Part shown: in pieces, positions 1 to 9,324 of the stretch
How the letters are laid out: every line of letters begins with the position of its first letter
Position numbering within the stretch: the first letter of the stretch is position 1
DNA from: JAKAWQ01 sp035509315
GTDB lineage: Bacteria > Pseudomonadota > Alphaproteobacteria > Acetobacterales > Acetobacteraceae
Assembly: GCA_035509315.1 (NCBI GenBank)
Contig: DATJLS010000003.1
Location: 177,707-241,706, forward strand
Direction: 5' to 3'
DNA: 64,000 bases
The notes under the pieces: generated by a model
The model's input: only the letters and a program-made list of their open reading frames with translations
Told to the model about the DNA's origin: nothing
Database searches by the model: none
Program-made: the position numbers and the translations under genes

Positions 1-899
1 ATCGCGAGCGCGGTCAGGCGCCGCTCGGTGAATTTGTAGCTGTTCTCGGTGTGGATCGTTTCGCCTTTGCGAAATGAGATGCGTCTGCCCGCGATATGGA
101 CGACCTGATGGGCGAGGCTTTCGAGATGCATTTCGATCCGATGCTCCGTCGAATTCCACAGCGCACGATGGGCAAAGCCCGCGAGCTCAAAGTCAGCCCC
201 TGCCTCACGATTGAGGCGTGTGAGAATGTTGCGGTTGAAGGCGGCTGTGACGCCCGCCGCATCGTCATATGCCGCGAGCAAGAGGTCTGGCGGCTTTTCG
301 AGATCGACACCGACAAGAAAAATGGCGTCCTCTCCAAGCGCGGCGCGCGCCCGTGCGAGGAAGGCAATGGCCGCGAGCGGATCGAGATTGCCGATCGTCG
401 AGCCGGGAAAGAAGCCAAGGCGCGGCATGGGCGCAATCTCGCGGGGCAGTGCAATGGGGCCGAGGAAGTCCGCGATGATCGGATGCACCGTAAGTGCGGG
501 ATATTTGTCTGCCAGTCGAACGGAGAGCGAGGCAAGCGCCTCCGCCGCGATATCGATCGGCACATAGGCGGCGATATCACCTGGGGCGAAGAGCAATTCC
601 GCCTTTGCTTCGCTGCTCGCTCCATATTCCACGAGGGCGGCGCGGCGCGGGACGAGGTCGCCCAGCGCGGGCACAAGGGCCTTGAGGATCGCGTGTTCCG
701 TTCGCGTCAGATAATATTCGGGAAGCTCGGTGATTTCGCCGAACAAGGCGCATCCCGTTTCATCGTAGAAGAGCTTCGGCGGGAGCGATTTGCGCGAGGA
801 AAGGAGTCCGGAGAGTGCTTCGGTCACGACCCCCCGGCCGACGCCCTGGCTGATGTTCTCGGATTCGAGGCGATCTCGGGTTCTTTCGGCCGCTTCCAC
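1..899 (-). CDS. egtD: L-histidine N(alpha)-methyltransferase EgtD (C-terminus cut by window edge)
   Basis: EgtD trimethylates L-histidine with S-adenosylmethionine to give hercynine, the first step of ergothioneine synthesis in the cytoplasm. The reverse strand reads without a stop to the left edge. It shows the family landmarks: KLFYDETGCALFGEITELPEYYLTRTE near residues 30-57, then FFPGSTIGNLD (the SAM-binding region), and near the end of the visible part a HTENSYKF segment of the histidine-binding pocket. About 299 codons are visible; the family is usually 320-330 residues, so only a short C-terminal piece is missing. The likely start is a GTG 3 nt after the egtB stop, since no in-frame ATG precedes the conserved part. 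It lies directly downstream of egtB, as expected for a shared operon. Confidence 0.9.
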   Translation of the reverse strand, partial: MEAAERTRDRLESENISQGVGRGVVTEALSGLLSSRKSLPPKLFYDETGCALFGEITELPEYYLTRTEHAILKALVPALGDLVPRRAALVEYGASSEAKAELLFAPGDIAAYVPIDIAAEALASLSVRLADKYPALTVHPIIADFLGPIALPREIAPMPRLGFFPGSTIGNLDPLAAIAFLARARAALGEDAIFLVGVDLEKPPDLLLAAYDDAAGVTAAFNRNILTRLNREAGADFELAGFAHRALWNSTEHRIEMHLESLAHQVVHIAGRRISFRKGETIHTENSYKFTERRLTALA

Positions 900-902
900 G
901 GC

Positions 903-2084
903 TCAGGCATCCCGGGCGAGACGGAGACCGGAGAATTGCCAGCGTTTGTCCGGGTGAAAGAAATTGCGATAGCTCGGCCGCGCATGACCCGGAGGGGTTG
1001 CCGCCGAGGAGCCGCGCAAAACCATCTGATTGATCATGAACTTGCCATTGTATTCGCCGATCGCGCCCGTTTGCGGACGGAACCCGGGATATGGGCCGTA
1101 GGCACTCATGGTCCATTGCCAGACATGGCCGGCCATTCCATGCAGACGCGGATCGCCTGACGCCGCCTCCCATTCGCTTTCGCCGGGCAGCCGTGCCGAA
1201 GCCCAACGCGCAAAGGCATCCGCCTCGTACCACGAGATGTGGCGGACCGGCTGATCGGGATCGAGCCCGCCGGCTCCTGCCGGGCCGAAGGTGAACCAGG
1301 CATCGTCCTCGTTCCGCCAATAGAGTGGAGCCTGCCAGCCATGCCGCTCCACCGTGGCCCAGCCGTCCGACATCCAGAGCGTGGGCGTGCGATAGCCGCC
1401 ATCGCTCATGAAGTCGAGCCATTCGCGGTTTGTCACCAACCGATCGGCGAGCTGATAAGGCGCCAGACGCGCGCGATGACGCGGGCCCTCATTGTCGAAA
1501 TGAAAGCCGGAGCCGTGATGGCCGACCGCGACATCGCCGCCCGGGAAATCGATGAAACGCCCCTTCCCTTCCAATGCGTCCGGCTCACGCCAGAAAGGCA
1601 TCGCCGCCGGGAGAAGCGGGTTCTGGGCGAAGGCGTGCGTGATGTCGGTGACCAGCAGCTCCTGGTGCTGCTGCTCATGATGCAGCCCGAGAGTGACGAG
1701 CGCGCGGAGATCTTCCTTGCCGCCTGCGACCAAGCGGAGCATCGCGGCATCGACGTGGGCGCGATAATCCGTGACCTCCGCAGCACTTGGCCGCGTGATC
1801 ATGCCGCGCCACGGCCGCGGGTGCCGCTTCCCGACGGCTTCATAGTACGAATTGAAAAGATAGCGAAAGGCGGAATCGAACGGACGATAGTTCGGAAGGT
1901 GCGGCAGCAGCAGGAATTCCTCGAAGAACCATGCCGTGTGGGCCCGGTGCCATTTGGCCGGGCTCGCGTCCTCCATCGACTGGATACATTCATCCTCGGG
2001 CGAGAGCGCCGAAGCGAGATGCTCCGTATGCGCCCGGACCGTCACGTAGGCGGCGTGATCGGTCAGTGGGGCGAATGCATCCAC
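903..2084 (-). CDS. egtB: Ergothioneine biosynthesis protein EgtB (hercynine sulfoxide synthase)
   Basis: EgtB is a non-heme iron enzyme that joins hercynine to gamma-glutamylcysteine or cysteine through an oxygen-dependent C-S bond. The protein is about 393 residues. A DinB-like N-terminal domain carries the iron ligands: His46/His49 in WHRAHTAWF and the H136-x3-H140-x-E142 motif in LHHEQQHQELL. The C-terminal half, from about residue 185, is an FGE-sulfatase-type domain ending in GLRLARD. A TTG at 2153 could extend the frame, but a strong AGGAGGAGAA site at 2100-2091 places translation at the GTG at 2084. egtD follows with a GTG start 3 nt after this stop. The pair lies downstream of hyuAB on the same strand, so they may share a transcript. 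Confidence 0.93.
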   Translation of the reverse strand: MDAFAPLTDHAAYVTVRAHTEHLASALSPEDECIQSMEDASPAKWHRAHTAWFFEEFLLLPHLPNYRPFDSAFRYLFNSYYEAVGKRHPRPWRGMITRPSAAEVTDYRAHVDAAMLRLVAGGKEDLRALVTLGLHHEQQHQELLVTDITHAFAQNPLLPAAMPFWREPDALEGKGRFIDFPGGDVAVGHHGSGFHFDNEGPRHRARLAPYQLADRLVTNREWLDFMSDGGYRTPTLWMSDGWATVERHGWQAPLYWRNEDDAWFTFGPAGAGGLDPDQPVRHISWYEADAFARWASARLPGESEWEAASGDPRLHGMAGHVWQWTMSAYGPYPGFRPQTGAIGEYNGKFMINQMVLRGSSAATPPGHARPSYRNFFHPDKRWQFSGLRLARDA

Positions 2085-2162
2085 GGGGGGTTCTCCTCCT
2101 GCCTCGCGGCAAACATAGGGAATGATCCCGGAATGGGAACCCCCAAGGCGCAATTGCCTCCT

Positions 2163-3902
2163 TCAGCGCCTCAACGAGCGCCGAAGGGCCTCGGTCGCCG
2201 CCGGATCGGGCGTGCCATCCGGCCCGATCACCACCTTGTAGAGCGCGCGCGCGGCCTCGGGCGAGACAAGACCGTCCCGCACGTCGCGCGCGACCTCCGC
2301 GGGGTCGCGCGAGAGGGGATCGCCCATGCCGCCGCCGCCCGGCAGCTCGAGCACAAGACGATCGCCTTCCGGAATGATCTGAAACCCCTTGGTGCGGAGC
2401 GTCTTGCCGGATTTGAGCGTCACGCGGCCGCCCGCGCCCGATTTTCCCCCCGAGCGGCCCTTGGGTGGATTCTTCACGCGATCGAAGATCGCGTTGCAGG
2501 CAAACTCGCGGTCGTCCTTGGCGCCGATTTCCATCACCTGGCCCACGCCGCCGCGCGCGCGCCCAGCCCCGCCGGAATCCGGGCGCAGCTCCTTGCGCCA
2601 GAAGATGATCGGGGCGACGTTCTCGGTCGCCTCCACCGCCATCGTCCGCACGCCTGAGGGAAACGCCGTCGCGTCGAGCCCATCGCGTGTGGGTCGAGCT
2701 CCGGTGCCGCCGGAATTGAAGGTGATGATCTCGAAATCCGGCAAGGCCGGGCGATTGCCGCGCGCCGGTCCGGAGACCGAGGCGCCGCCGCGGAGCGGCG
2801 GGTTCCAGAGACAGGAAGATCCCTCCGCGGTCACGCGGTCGGGCACGGCCTGATAGAGGCAGCCCATCATCAGGTCGGGCAGGAGATGGCCGATGACATG
2901 GCGCACCGAGACCGGATAGGGGCGCGGCGCATCGAGGATCGAGCCCGACGGAATGCGCATCTCGAACGGCGCAAGGCTCGCCCAGTTGTTGGGAATTTCC
3001 GGCGCGACCACGACCTTGATGCCGAAGCAGGAATAGGCCCGTGCATAAGAAGCGGGGACATTGATCCCGCGTGTCGAGCAGGGCGAGGTGCCGGCATAAT
3101 CGACGATGATCCTGTCCTTCTCGATCGTCATCGCCGCCTTGAGCGTGATTTCCTCGTCATAGCCGTCCGAACGGATTTCGGCCGAGAAGGCACCGGCGGG
3201 GAGACGAGCGATCTCGGCTTCGGTCGCGCGGCGGGAATTCTCGAAGATGAAGGCGGCGAGCGGCTCGAGCCCGTCGAGCGAAAATTCCGCCATCATCTCA
3301 GTGAGGCGGCGGATGCCGGCATCGTTGCAGGCAGAGAGCGAATAGATATCGCCCTCGAGCTCCACGGGAAGCCGCGTGCCGGCGCGGATGAAATCGAAGA
3401 AGGTCTCGTTCGGCCTTCCCTCCGCGAAGCATTTGACGATCGGAATATAGAGCCCTTCCTCGAACACCGAGCGGCCTTCCGGCCCCATGCCGAGACCCCC
3501 GACATCGATCACGTGCGCGGTGTTGGCGAAGAGGCCGACCATCTTTCCGCGATGGAAGGCAGGCGTGACCACGGTGAGATCGTGCAGATGACCCGTGCCG
3601 AGCCAAGGATCGTTGGTGATGTAGTGATCGCCCGGGCGCATCACGGCGGCGGGAAATTTCTTCAGGAAATGGCCCACACTCTCCATCATCGAGTTGACAT
3701 GGCCGGGCGTGCCGGTGACGGCCTGCGCCATCATCCGCCCTTCCAGATCGAAGATTCCGGCGGAGAGATCGCCCGCCTCGCGCACGGTGGTGGAGAAGGC
3801 GGTGCGGATCATTGTCTGCGCCTGCTCCTCGACGACGGCGATCAACCGGTTCCACATCACCTGGCGCTGGATCTCGGCAAGCCCGACGACGTTTCCGGCC
3901 AT
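2163..3902 (-). CDS. hyuB: Hydantoinase/oxoprolinase subunit B (HyuB family)
   Basis: This is the B subunit of an ATP-dependent hydantoinase, 5-oxoprolinase or acetone-carboxylase-like enzyme of about 579 residues, the usual family length. Recognisable segments are WNRLIAVVEEQAQTMIRTAFS at the N-terminus, GHVNSMMES, ITNDPWLGTGHLHDLTVVTP (the family's metal or substrate region), and the C-terminal GGGGMGDPLSRDPAEVARDV. The start is the ATG that overlaps the hyuA stop as TGATG, with AGGAGG 7 nt upstream; a TTG one codon earlier is less likely. Translation is therefore coupled to hyuA. The substrate cannot be told from sequence: N-methylhydantoin, 5-oxoproline, aromatic ketones and related compounds are all known in this superfamily. 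Confidence 0.9.
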   Translation of the reverse strand: MAGNVVGLAEIQRQVMWNRLIAVVEEQAQTMIRTAFSTTVREAGDLSAGIFDLEGRMMAQAVTGTPGHVNSMMESVGHFLKKFPAAVMRPGDHYITNDPWLGTGHLHDLTVVTPAFHRGKMVGLFANTAHVIDVGGLGMGPEGRSVFEEGLYIPIVKCFAEGRPNETFFDFIRAGTRLPVELEGDIYSLSACNDAGIRRLTEMMAEFSLDGLEPLAAFIFENSRRATEAEIARLPAGAFSAEIRSDGYDEEITLKAAMTIEKDRIIVDYAGTSPCSTRGINVPASYARAYSCFGIKVVVAPEIPNNWASLAPFEMRIPSGSILDAPRPYPVSVRHVIGHLLPDLMMGCLYQAVPDRVTAEGSSCLWNPPLRGGASVSGPARGNRPALPDFEIITFNSGGTGARPTRDGLDATAFPSGVRTMAVEATENVAPIIFWRKELRPDSGGAGRARGGVGQVMEIGAKDDREFACNAIFDRVKNPPKGRSGGKSGAGGRVTLKSGKTLRTKGFQIIPEGDRLVLELPGGGGMGDPLSRDPAEVARDVRDGLVSPEAARALYKVVIGPDGTPDPAATEALRRSLRR

Positions 3903-5986
3903 CAAAATGCCTCCTGAACGAGTGCCAGATAGCCGGCGCCATCGAGCGAAGCGGTCCAGCCCGGGCCGACCAATGTGGACGTTTCATCCTCGGCGATGAT
4001 CGCGGGGCCGCTCACGCGGTTTCCGGGATGAAGCGCCATGCGCGGATAGACGGCCCAGTCCGCGACCTCGCCGGTGGCGGTATCTCGCACGTTCTGGAGA
4101 TGGGCAGGGGCAGGGGCCGACGGGGCGCCGTTCGGGGCGATTGCAGGCAAGGGCGCAATCTCTTCGGCAAGGGTCGAGACGATCACGGAGAAGCTCAGCA
4201 CCTCGATATCCGAACCCGGGACCGGTCGGTCATAGAAGCGTGCGTATTCCGCATCATAGGCGGCGCGCAGGCCGGCAACGTCCTCGGCGCCGAGCACGCG
4301 CGGGGGCACCGGCACGGGGATTTCGTGGCCCTGGCCGACATAGCGCATGAAGGCGGTGCGGGTCTCCGCCGTTTGCGCGCCGAAGCTGCCGGCGGCGACG
4401 ACCGAGGCAGCCTCCGCCGACATCCCGGCGAGCAGGGCGTTCACCGCGCCGATATCGAAGCTGGAGAGGCGCTGATAGAGGCTGCGGACCAGCTCATAGG
4501 CGACGGGCGCGCGCAGGAAGCCGATGGCGCTGCCCACGCCGGCGCCGCTCGGCACCAGCACGCGCTTTATACCGAGCTTTTCCGCAAGCCGGCAGGCATG
4601 CACGGGCCCACCGCCGCCGAAAGCGATGAGCGTTCGCCCTTCATAGGTCTTCCCGGACTCGATCGCGTGCACGCGCGCGGCGTTCGCCATGGTCTCGTCG
4701 ACCATCTCGACAATGCCGAGCGCGGCGATCTCGGCCGCGAGGCCGAGCGGCGCGCCGATCGTCTGGTTGACCGCGGCAAGGGCGGCTGCGCGATCGAGCG
4801 GCAGCTTGCCGCCGGCAAAGCGCCCGGGATCATAGCGACCGAGCAGAAGATTGGCGTCCGTCACCGCCGGGCGCGTGCCGCCGCGCCCATAGCAGGCGGG
4901 GCCCGGATCGGCGCCCGCGCTCTCCGGCCCGACCGCGATGCGGCCCATCGCATCCAGATGCGCGAGGCTCCCGCCACCGGCGCCGATCTCCACCATCTCG
5001 ATCACCGGGATGGAGAGCGGCAGGCCCGAGCCTTTGCGGAAGCGCCCGACGCGCGCGACCTCGAAGCTCTTCGCCGCCTGCGGCCGGAAATCGTCGATCA
5101 GGCAGATTTTTGCGGTCGTGCCGCCCATATCGAAGGAGAGCACGCGGTCGAGCGCGGATTGGCGGGCGATATGGGCGGAGAAGATCGCCCCGCCGGCCGG
5201 ACCGGATTCGACGAGGCGGATGGGAAAGCGGCAGGCGGTCTCGACCGTGGTGAGCCCGCCGCCCGAGAGCATGAGGAAGATGGGGGCGGCGATCCCGAGA
5301 TCGCGGAGCCCCGCTTCGAGCCGGCCGAGATAGCGCGCCATCAGGGGCCGCACATAGGCATTGGCGGCGGTGGTCGAGAAGCGCTCCCACTCCCGCATCT
5401 CGGGCGAGACTTCGGAAGAGAGGGAGACGAAGAGGTCCGGCCGCGCGGCGGCGAGAATCTCGGCGACGCATGCCTCGTGAACGGAATTGACGAAGGCATG
5501 GAGGAAGCCGACGGCGACGCTCTCCACCCGCTCGCGCGCGAGCAGCGGGATGAGCGCTTGCACGGCGTCTTCCTCAAGCGGGGCCAACACCGCGCCGGTA
5601 TGGTCGATGCGCTCGGGCACGGTCAGGCGGAGATGGCGCGGAACCAGAGGCTCGGGCAACACGAGATTAAGGTCGTACTGGTCGTAGCGGCTCTCGTTGC
5701 GCATCGCCAGCACATCGCGAAAGCCTGCCGTGGTGATGAGGGCGGTGCGGGCACCTTTGCGCTCGATGAGCGCATTGGTGGCGAGCGTCGTGCCGTGGAT
5801 GACGAGATCGATCTCGCCCGGCGCGACCGAAGCGGTGGCGAGGATGGCGCGCACGCCCGCGATCACGCCATCCTCCGGGGCGGCTTGGGTGGTCAGGACT
5901 TTGAGGGTCGCTCGCTGGCCGCGATGCTCGAGGGCAAGATCGGTGAAGGTGCCGCCGATATCGACGGCAAGGCGGGAAGACGGCAT
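3902..5986 (-). CDS. hyuA: Hydantoinase/oxoprolinase subunit A (HyuA family)
   Basis: This is the ATP-hydrolysing partner of HyuB, 694 residues. The N-terminus has the ASKHA-type phosphate-binding loop VDIGGTFTDLALE (residues 9-21), followed by GTTLATNALIERKGARTAL. The central actin-like repeat contains DMGGTTAKICLI (the second phosphate loop), then GADPGPACYGRGGTRPAVTDANLLLGR and a C-terminal FGGGGPVHACRLA segment. All are typical of the HydantoinaseA/Hydant_A_N families. The stop overlaps the hyuB start (TGATG), so the two subunits are made together. The cytochrome c gene lies 60 nt upstream on the same strand and may belong to the same transcript. The enzyme is cytoplasmic; its exact substrate is unknown. 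Confidence 0.9.
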   Translation of the reverse strand: MPSSRLAVDIGGTFTDLALEHRGQRATLKVLTTQAAPEDGVIAGVRAILATASVAPGEIDLVIHGTTLATNALIERKGARTALITTAGFRDVLAMRNESRYDQYDLNLVLPEPLVPRHLRLTVPERIDHTGAVLAPLEEDAVQALIPLLARERVESVAVGFLHAFVNSVHEACVAEILAAARPDLFVSLSSEVSPEMREWERFSTTAANAYVRPLMARYLGRLEAGLRDLGIAAPIFLMLSGGGLTTVETACRFPIRLVESGPAGGAIFSAHIARQSALDRVLSFDMGGTTAKICLIDDFRPQAAKSFEVARVGRFRKGSGLPLSIPVIEMVEIGAGGGSLAHLDAMGRIAVGPESAGADPGPACYGRGGTRPAVTDANLLLGRYDPGRFAGGKLPLDRAAALAAVNQTIGAPLGLAAEIAALGIVEMVDETMANAARVHAIESGKTYEGRTLIAFGGGGPVHACRLAEKLGIKRVLVPSGAGVGSAIGFLRAPVAYELVRSLYQRLSSFDIGAVNALLAGMSAEAASVVAAGSFGAQTAETRTAFMRYVGQGHEIPVPVPPRVLGAEDVAGLRAAYDAEYARFYDRPVPGSDIEVLSFSVIVSTLAEEIAPLPAIAPNGAPSAPAPAHLQNVRDTATGEVADWAVYPRMALHPGNRVSGPAIIAEDETSTLVGPGWTASLDGAGYLALVQEAF

Positions 5987-6046
5987 GCACGGGCCCGTTT
6001 CTGGTCAGCCGGACGTAGCCTCCGTGTCACCGGCTGGCAAGGCACC

Positions 6047-6625
6047 TCAGGGATGGGAAGACCCTTGCCGACTTTCCGGCGGGGCCGGAGCACCGGGATC
6101 GGGGAGCCTGGCGTACTGGTCCGGGGAAAGGATCACCGACACGGGAACCGTCGGCCTCTCCTTGAGCCCGAACGGTCCGGCGACGTCGTTCCGCACCGGC
6201 GGCAGGCTTTTCAGATAGGCGGCGATTGCCTGCGCGTCCGCTTGGGTCAGATGCGCATAGGAGCGCCAGGGCATGACCGGGGCGAGGATGCGCCCGTCGG
6301 GCCGCACGCCCGTCGTCAGCGCCGTCACGATCTCAGTCTCGGTCCATTGGCCGAGACCTGTCGCGGGATCGGGCGTCAGGTTGGGGGCGACGAAGACGCC
6401 GAGGCCCGGAACCGCGAGGCCGACATCCGAGCCGCCGAGGAACCGACCCAGGTCCGGGTGACCGCGAAAGTTGCCAGGCGTGTGGCAATCGGTGCAGCTC
6501 ATTACGGTGACGAGATAATGGCCGCGGGCGACCTCTTGATCCGCAGCCATCGCCGGAGCCAGCGACAGGCAGAAAAATGCCAGCGCGGCCACGGCAGCAT
6601 GCACGGAAGACAATCTGCCGATCAT
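6047..6625 (-). CDS. Secreted monoheme cytochrome c
   Basis: This is a periplasmic electron-transfer protein of 192 residues. The first 28 residues form a Sec signal peptide (charged start, hydrophobic AAVAALAFFCLSLA, cleavage after AMA). The single heme motif is C44-TD-C47-H48, preceded by RGHYLVTVMSC, as in the cytochrome subunits attached to membrane dehydrogenases. A later VMPWRSYAHLTQADAQAIAAYLKSLPP stretch supplies the probable axial Met and the C-terminal helix. An AAGGAGAAG site lies just upstream of the ATG. It sits 60 nt upstream of hyuA on the same strand. The redox partner is not visible; it could be a stand-alone carrier or the cytochrome subunit of a dehydrogenase encoded elsewhere. 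Confidence 0.85.
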   Translation of the reverse strand: MIGRLSSVHAAVAALAFFCLSLAPAMAADQEVARGHYLVTVMSCTDCHTPGNFRGHPDLGRFLGGSDVGLAVPGLGVFVAPNLTPDPATGLGQWTETEIVTALTTGVRPDGRILAPVMPWRSYAHLTQADAQAIAAYLKSLPPVRNDVAGPFGLKERPTVPVSVILSPDQYARLPDPGAPAPPESRQGSSHP

Positions 6626-6843
6626 CGTCGTCTTCTCCTTGAGGGCGGTGACGCGGCGAAATTGTCCTACCCCGGCTACGGTGATCTTTCGGCGCGAAAG
6701 AGATGGGTTACAGCGGTAGGCCCGGCGCGGCCGCCATCGTTTCTTATTCAGTTAGGTGCAATATCGAATCTATCTTGCCAAGCAAGAACAGCGGATGCTG
6801 CTGTGACGCCCCCGGTCGGCGGCAGTCGGGCAGAGGCGATCCA

Positions 6844-7668
6844 TCAGCCGCGATCGGTCTCGGCCGCGAGCATCCAGCTGAGCGCCTGGCGGAAGAGACG
6901 CGGCCCGGCTCCCATGGCGTGACGCTTGGCGCGACGCGCGGAGGCCTCTTCCGCCGCCGCGGCGGCAATCTCAGCATAGAAGGGCCGGTCCTCGGCCGGC
7001 ACCGGCACGCCGGGCACGCTTCGCCAGCCGCTCGGATCGAGGAAACGGCCGGAGCGGAACGACCATGTGTTCCGGCCATGGCGGATATAGACGAAATGCC
7101 CGCGATCCTCGATCCGGGAAAGGCGGGCCCCGGCGCGAACGAGGCGCGCGAGAAAATGGGCATCCTCGGCGAGCGAGCGGTTCGGGTAATGCGCCTGCTG
7201 CTCCCAGAGGCGGCGAAAGAAGACGAGCGTGCCGCCATGCACGTCGTGGCGGTACATCAGCCGATGCAGCCGCGGCGTGCAGGTCCAGGCCTGCCAACGC
7301 TCGAGATCGAAGACCTTCGTGCCACGAATGCCGGTAATATCGGCCTTGCCGGCAAGAAGCGGAGCGATCTGCGCGGAGAGGCGGCCGGCGCCGTACCAAT
7401 CGTCGTCGTCCCATTGGGCGATGATGGAGCCGCGAGCGAGCGCACAGCCGGCATTGCGCTTGGCGCCGATCTTCAGACGCGGCAGGCGGACATAGCGCAG
7501 GCGCTCGTCGAAAGGCAGCCGCGCGGCAAGCCCCTCCGGCCCATCATCGAGAATGACGAGCTCGCGCGCTGGATAATCCTGACGGAGGAAGTAACGCACC
7601 GCCTGAAGGGCGAAGACGGGCCGCCCGTAGGTCGGCATGATGCAGCTTACCAGCGGCAGCGAGCCCAC
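6844..7668 (-). CDS. Family 2 glycosyltransferase
   Basis: The 274-residue protein is a GT-A fold glycosyltransferase that would transfer a sugar from a nucleotide sugar to an unknown acceptor on the cytoplasmic side. The N-terminus LVSCIMPTYGRPVFALQAVRYFL and the ELVILDDG turn form the nucleotide-binding region. The DXD-type metal site is AQWDDDDW near residue 92, and a GGTLVFFRRLW plus LAEDAHFLARLV region near 165-190 contains the expected catalytic ED pair. There is no membrane segment. Translation starts at a GTG with GGGAGG 6 nt upstream. The gene stands alone between the cytochrome and aminotransferase genes, so its pathway (capsule, glycolipid or protein glycosylation) cannot be inferred. 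Confidence 0.82.
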   Translation of the reverse strand: MGSLPLVSCIMPTYGRPVFALQAVRYFLRQDYPARELVILDDGPEGLAARLPFDERLRYVRLPRLKIGAKRNAGCALARGSIIAQWDDDDWYGAGRLSAQIAPLLAGKADITGIRGTKVFDLERWQAWTCTPRLHRLMYRHDVHGGTLVFFRRLWEQQAHYPNRSLAEDAHFLARLVRAGARLSRIEDRGHFVYIRHGRNTWSFRSGRFLDPSGWRSVPGVPVPAEDRPFYAEIAAAAAEEASARRAKRHAMGAGPRLFRQALSWMLAAETDRG

Positions 7669-7739
7669 ATCCGACCTCCCGCAACGACGCGGCGGCTAGC
7701 GACGACGGGACGCGCCTCGCCCCTCAGGGTTTCCGGATC

Positions 7740-9041
7740 TCAGGCCGCCTCGCGCACCGCGGCCTCGGCCATGGCGCGGCCGAAGGCCTCGATGGCGTGG
7801 CGCACATCGGCCGCGTCATGGGCGAGCGAGACGTAGAACTTGCTCTCGCCTTTGAGGACACCCGCCTCGAGAAGGGCACGGTTGAAGCGCTTCTGCATCT
7901 CGGCGTCCTGGCCAAGCCAGCCGCGATAATCGGCAACCGGGCCGGATCGGAACGCGATATCGAAGAGCGGCGGCACGCCGATCACCTGCGCCGGGACGCC
8001 TTCCGCCTCGATCGCCCGGGAAAGGCCCGCCATCAGCTCCCGCCCCGTAGCGAAGACCCGTTCATAGGTGCCGGTCCGGCGGAGGATCTCAAGCGAGGCA
8101 AGGCCGGCGGTGGCCGCCACGGGATTGCCCGAGAGCGTGCCGATCTGCATCAGGTATCGCTCGTCCCCGACTGCGGAACGATCGAAATGGGCCATGATAT
8201 CGGCACGGCCAGCGATCGCAGCGAGCGGGAAGCCGCCGCCGATGATCTTGCCGAGCGTGCAGAGATCGGGCGTGACCCCGTAATATTCCTGGGCGCCGCC
8301 ATAGGCGAAACGGAATCCGGTGACGACCTCGTCGAAGATGAGCGGGATGCCGAGCTCGGCGGTGATCTTGCGCAAGGCCTCGAGGAAGCCGGGCACGGGC
8401 GCGAGCAGGCGCTGGAAGGGCTCGACGATGACGCCTGCCAGCTCCTCGCGATGCTCGAAGATCAGGTTCTGGGCGAGGGCGGCGTCATTGAACGGCGCGA
8501 TCAGCATCTCGCCCCGCACGCTCGCCGGAATGCCGGCCGAATCGGGGACCGCCTGGGGGAAATTGCCCGGTCGCTTCGGGGCGAGGCTCATCAGCGAATA
8601 ATCGCTCATGCCGTGATAGCCGCCCTCGAACTTCAGGATCTTCTCGCGGCGGCGGAAGGCGCGGGCGAGCCGCATCGCATAGGCATCCGCCTCGGTGCCG
8701 CTGGAGACGAAACGCACCTTCTCGGCGCAAGGCACGGCCCTGACGATCTCTTCGGCGAGATGGATGCCGGGCTCGCTCAGGGCGAAGAAGGTGGTGCCCT
8801 TCGGCAGCTGGGCCGCCACCGCCGCCTCCACCTCCGGGTGCGCGTGGCCGAGGAACATCGGCCCGGAGCCGAGCAGGAAATCGACATATTCATTGCCGCT
8901 CACGTCCCGCACGCGGCCGCCCTTGCCTTCGGCGATCACGATCTCGAGGGCGGTGTTGCCGAAGCTGCCGGCCGGCAGGACGCGTTGCGCCGTTTCCCGC
9001 AATGTGCGCTCGCGCTCGTTCAGGATCCTGCCCATCGCCAT
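7740..9041 (-). CDS. Class III (HemL-like) PLP-dependent aminotransferase
   Basis: The 433-residue protein belongs to the class III aminotransferases close to glutamate-1-semialdehyde aminomutase. The phosphate-binding SSGTEADAYAMRLARA (113-128), the FEGGYHGMSDY aromatic stacking region, Asp237 in PLIFDEVVTGFRF (pyridine nitrogen) and the Schiff-base Lys265 in LGKIIGGGFPLAA are all present. Two ATGs 6 nt apart follow GCGGAAGGA, and either can start. The long open frame upstream of 9041 is non-coding. The gene is divergent from the PbfA-like gene and next to the phosphonate cluster, but nothing in the sequence ties it to phosphonates. It may instead act on an amino acid or amine; true GSA aminomutase for haem synthesis is possible but less likely. 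Confidence 0.85.
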   Translation of the reverse strand: MAMGRILNERERTLRETAQRVLPAGSFGNTALEIVIAEGKGGRVRDVSGNEYVDFLLGSGPMFLGHAHPEVEAAVAAQLPKGTTFFALSEPGIHLAEEIVRAVPCAEKVRFVSSGTEADAYAMRLARAFRRREKILKFEGGYHGMSDYSLMSLAPKRPGNFPQAVPDSAGIPASVRGEMLIAPFNDAALAQNLIFEHREELAGVIVEPFQRLLAPVPGFLEALRKITAELGIPLIFDEVVTGFRFAYGGAQEYYGVTPDLCTLGKIIGGGFPLAAIAGRADIMAHFDRSAVGDERYLMQIGTLSGNPVAATAGLASLEILRRTGTYERVFATGRELMAGLSRAIEAEGVPAQVIGVPPLFDIAFRSGPVADYRGWLGQDAEMQKRFNRALLEAGVLKGESKFYVSLAHDAADVRHAIEAFGRAMAEAAVREAA

Positions 9042-9324
9042 TCCTTCCGCTTCTGCATCGGGCCTGCTCGGCTCTACTGAGCATCGGATTGAGGCCAAGG
9101 CAAGGCCCGCGATCTCCGAATCAGGATGGCAGCCCGCGCGCGCCGCCCCGGGGGAAGCCGGGGAGGACGGCCGGGCCGGGCGCTGGTGGGACAAAGGCTG
9201 CGGCTTTCTGTGGCAGAATGCCAGGCCCGATTGTGGCACCCCGGGCCTGGGTGCCACGCGTACCCGCCCCTCAGGGGCGGACAGGCACCGAGGCCATAGG
9301 TCGCTTCCGACGAAAGGAACCCGC
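9042..9324. promoter_or_regulatory. Divergent intergenic region between the two class III PLP enzymes
   Basis: These 283 nt separate two divergently transcribed genes and hold no convincing gene. A near-perfect palindrome at 9264-9280 (CGCCCCT, one central base, AGGGGCG) lies about 45 nt upstream of the PbfA-like start and could be an operator or a hairpin. A further CCCGGGCCTGGGTG stretch precedes it. No clear -35/-10 pair is recognisable. Confidence 0.35.

Noticed and set aside
3812..6922. A 1036-codon open frame on the plus strand across the hyuA region
   Set aside because: It is antisense to hyuA and cytochrome c, has no domain, and has the Arg/Gly/Ala/His-rich composition typical of GC-rich antisense frames.
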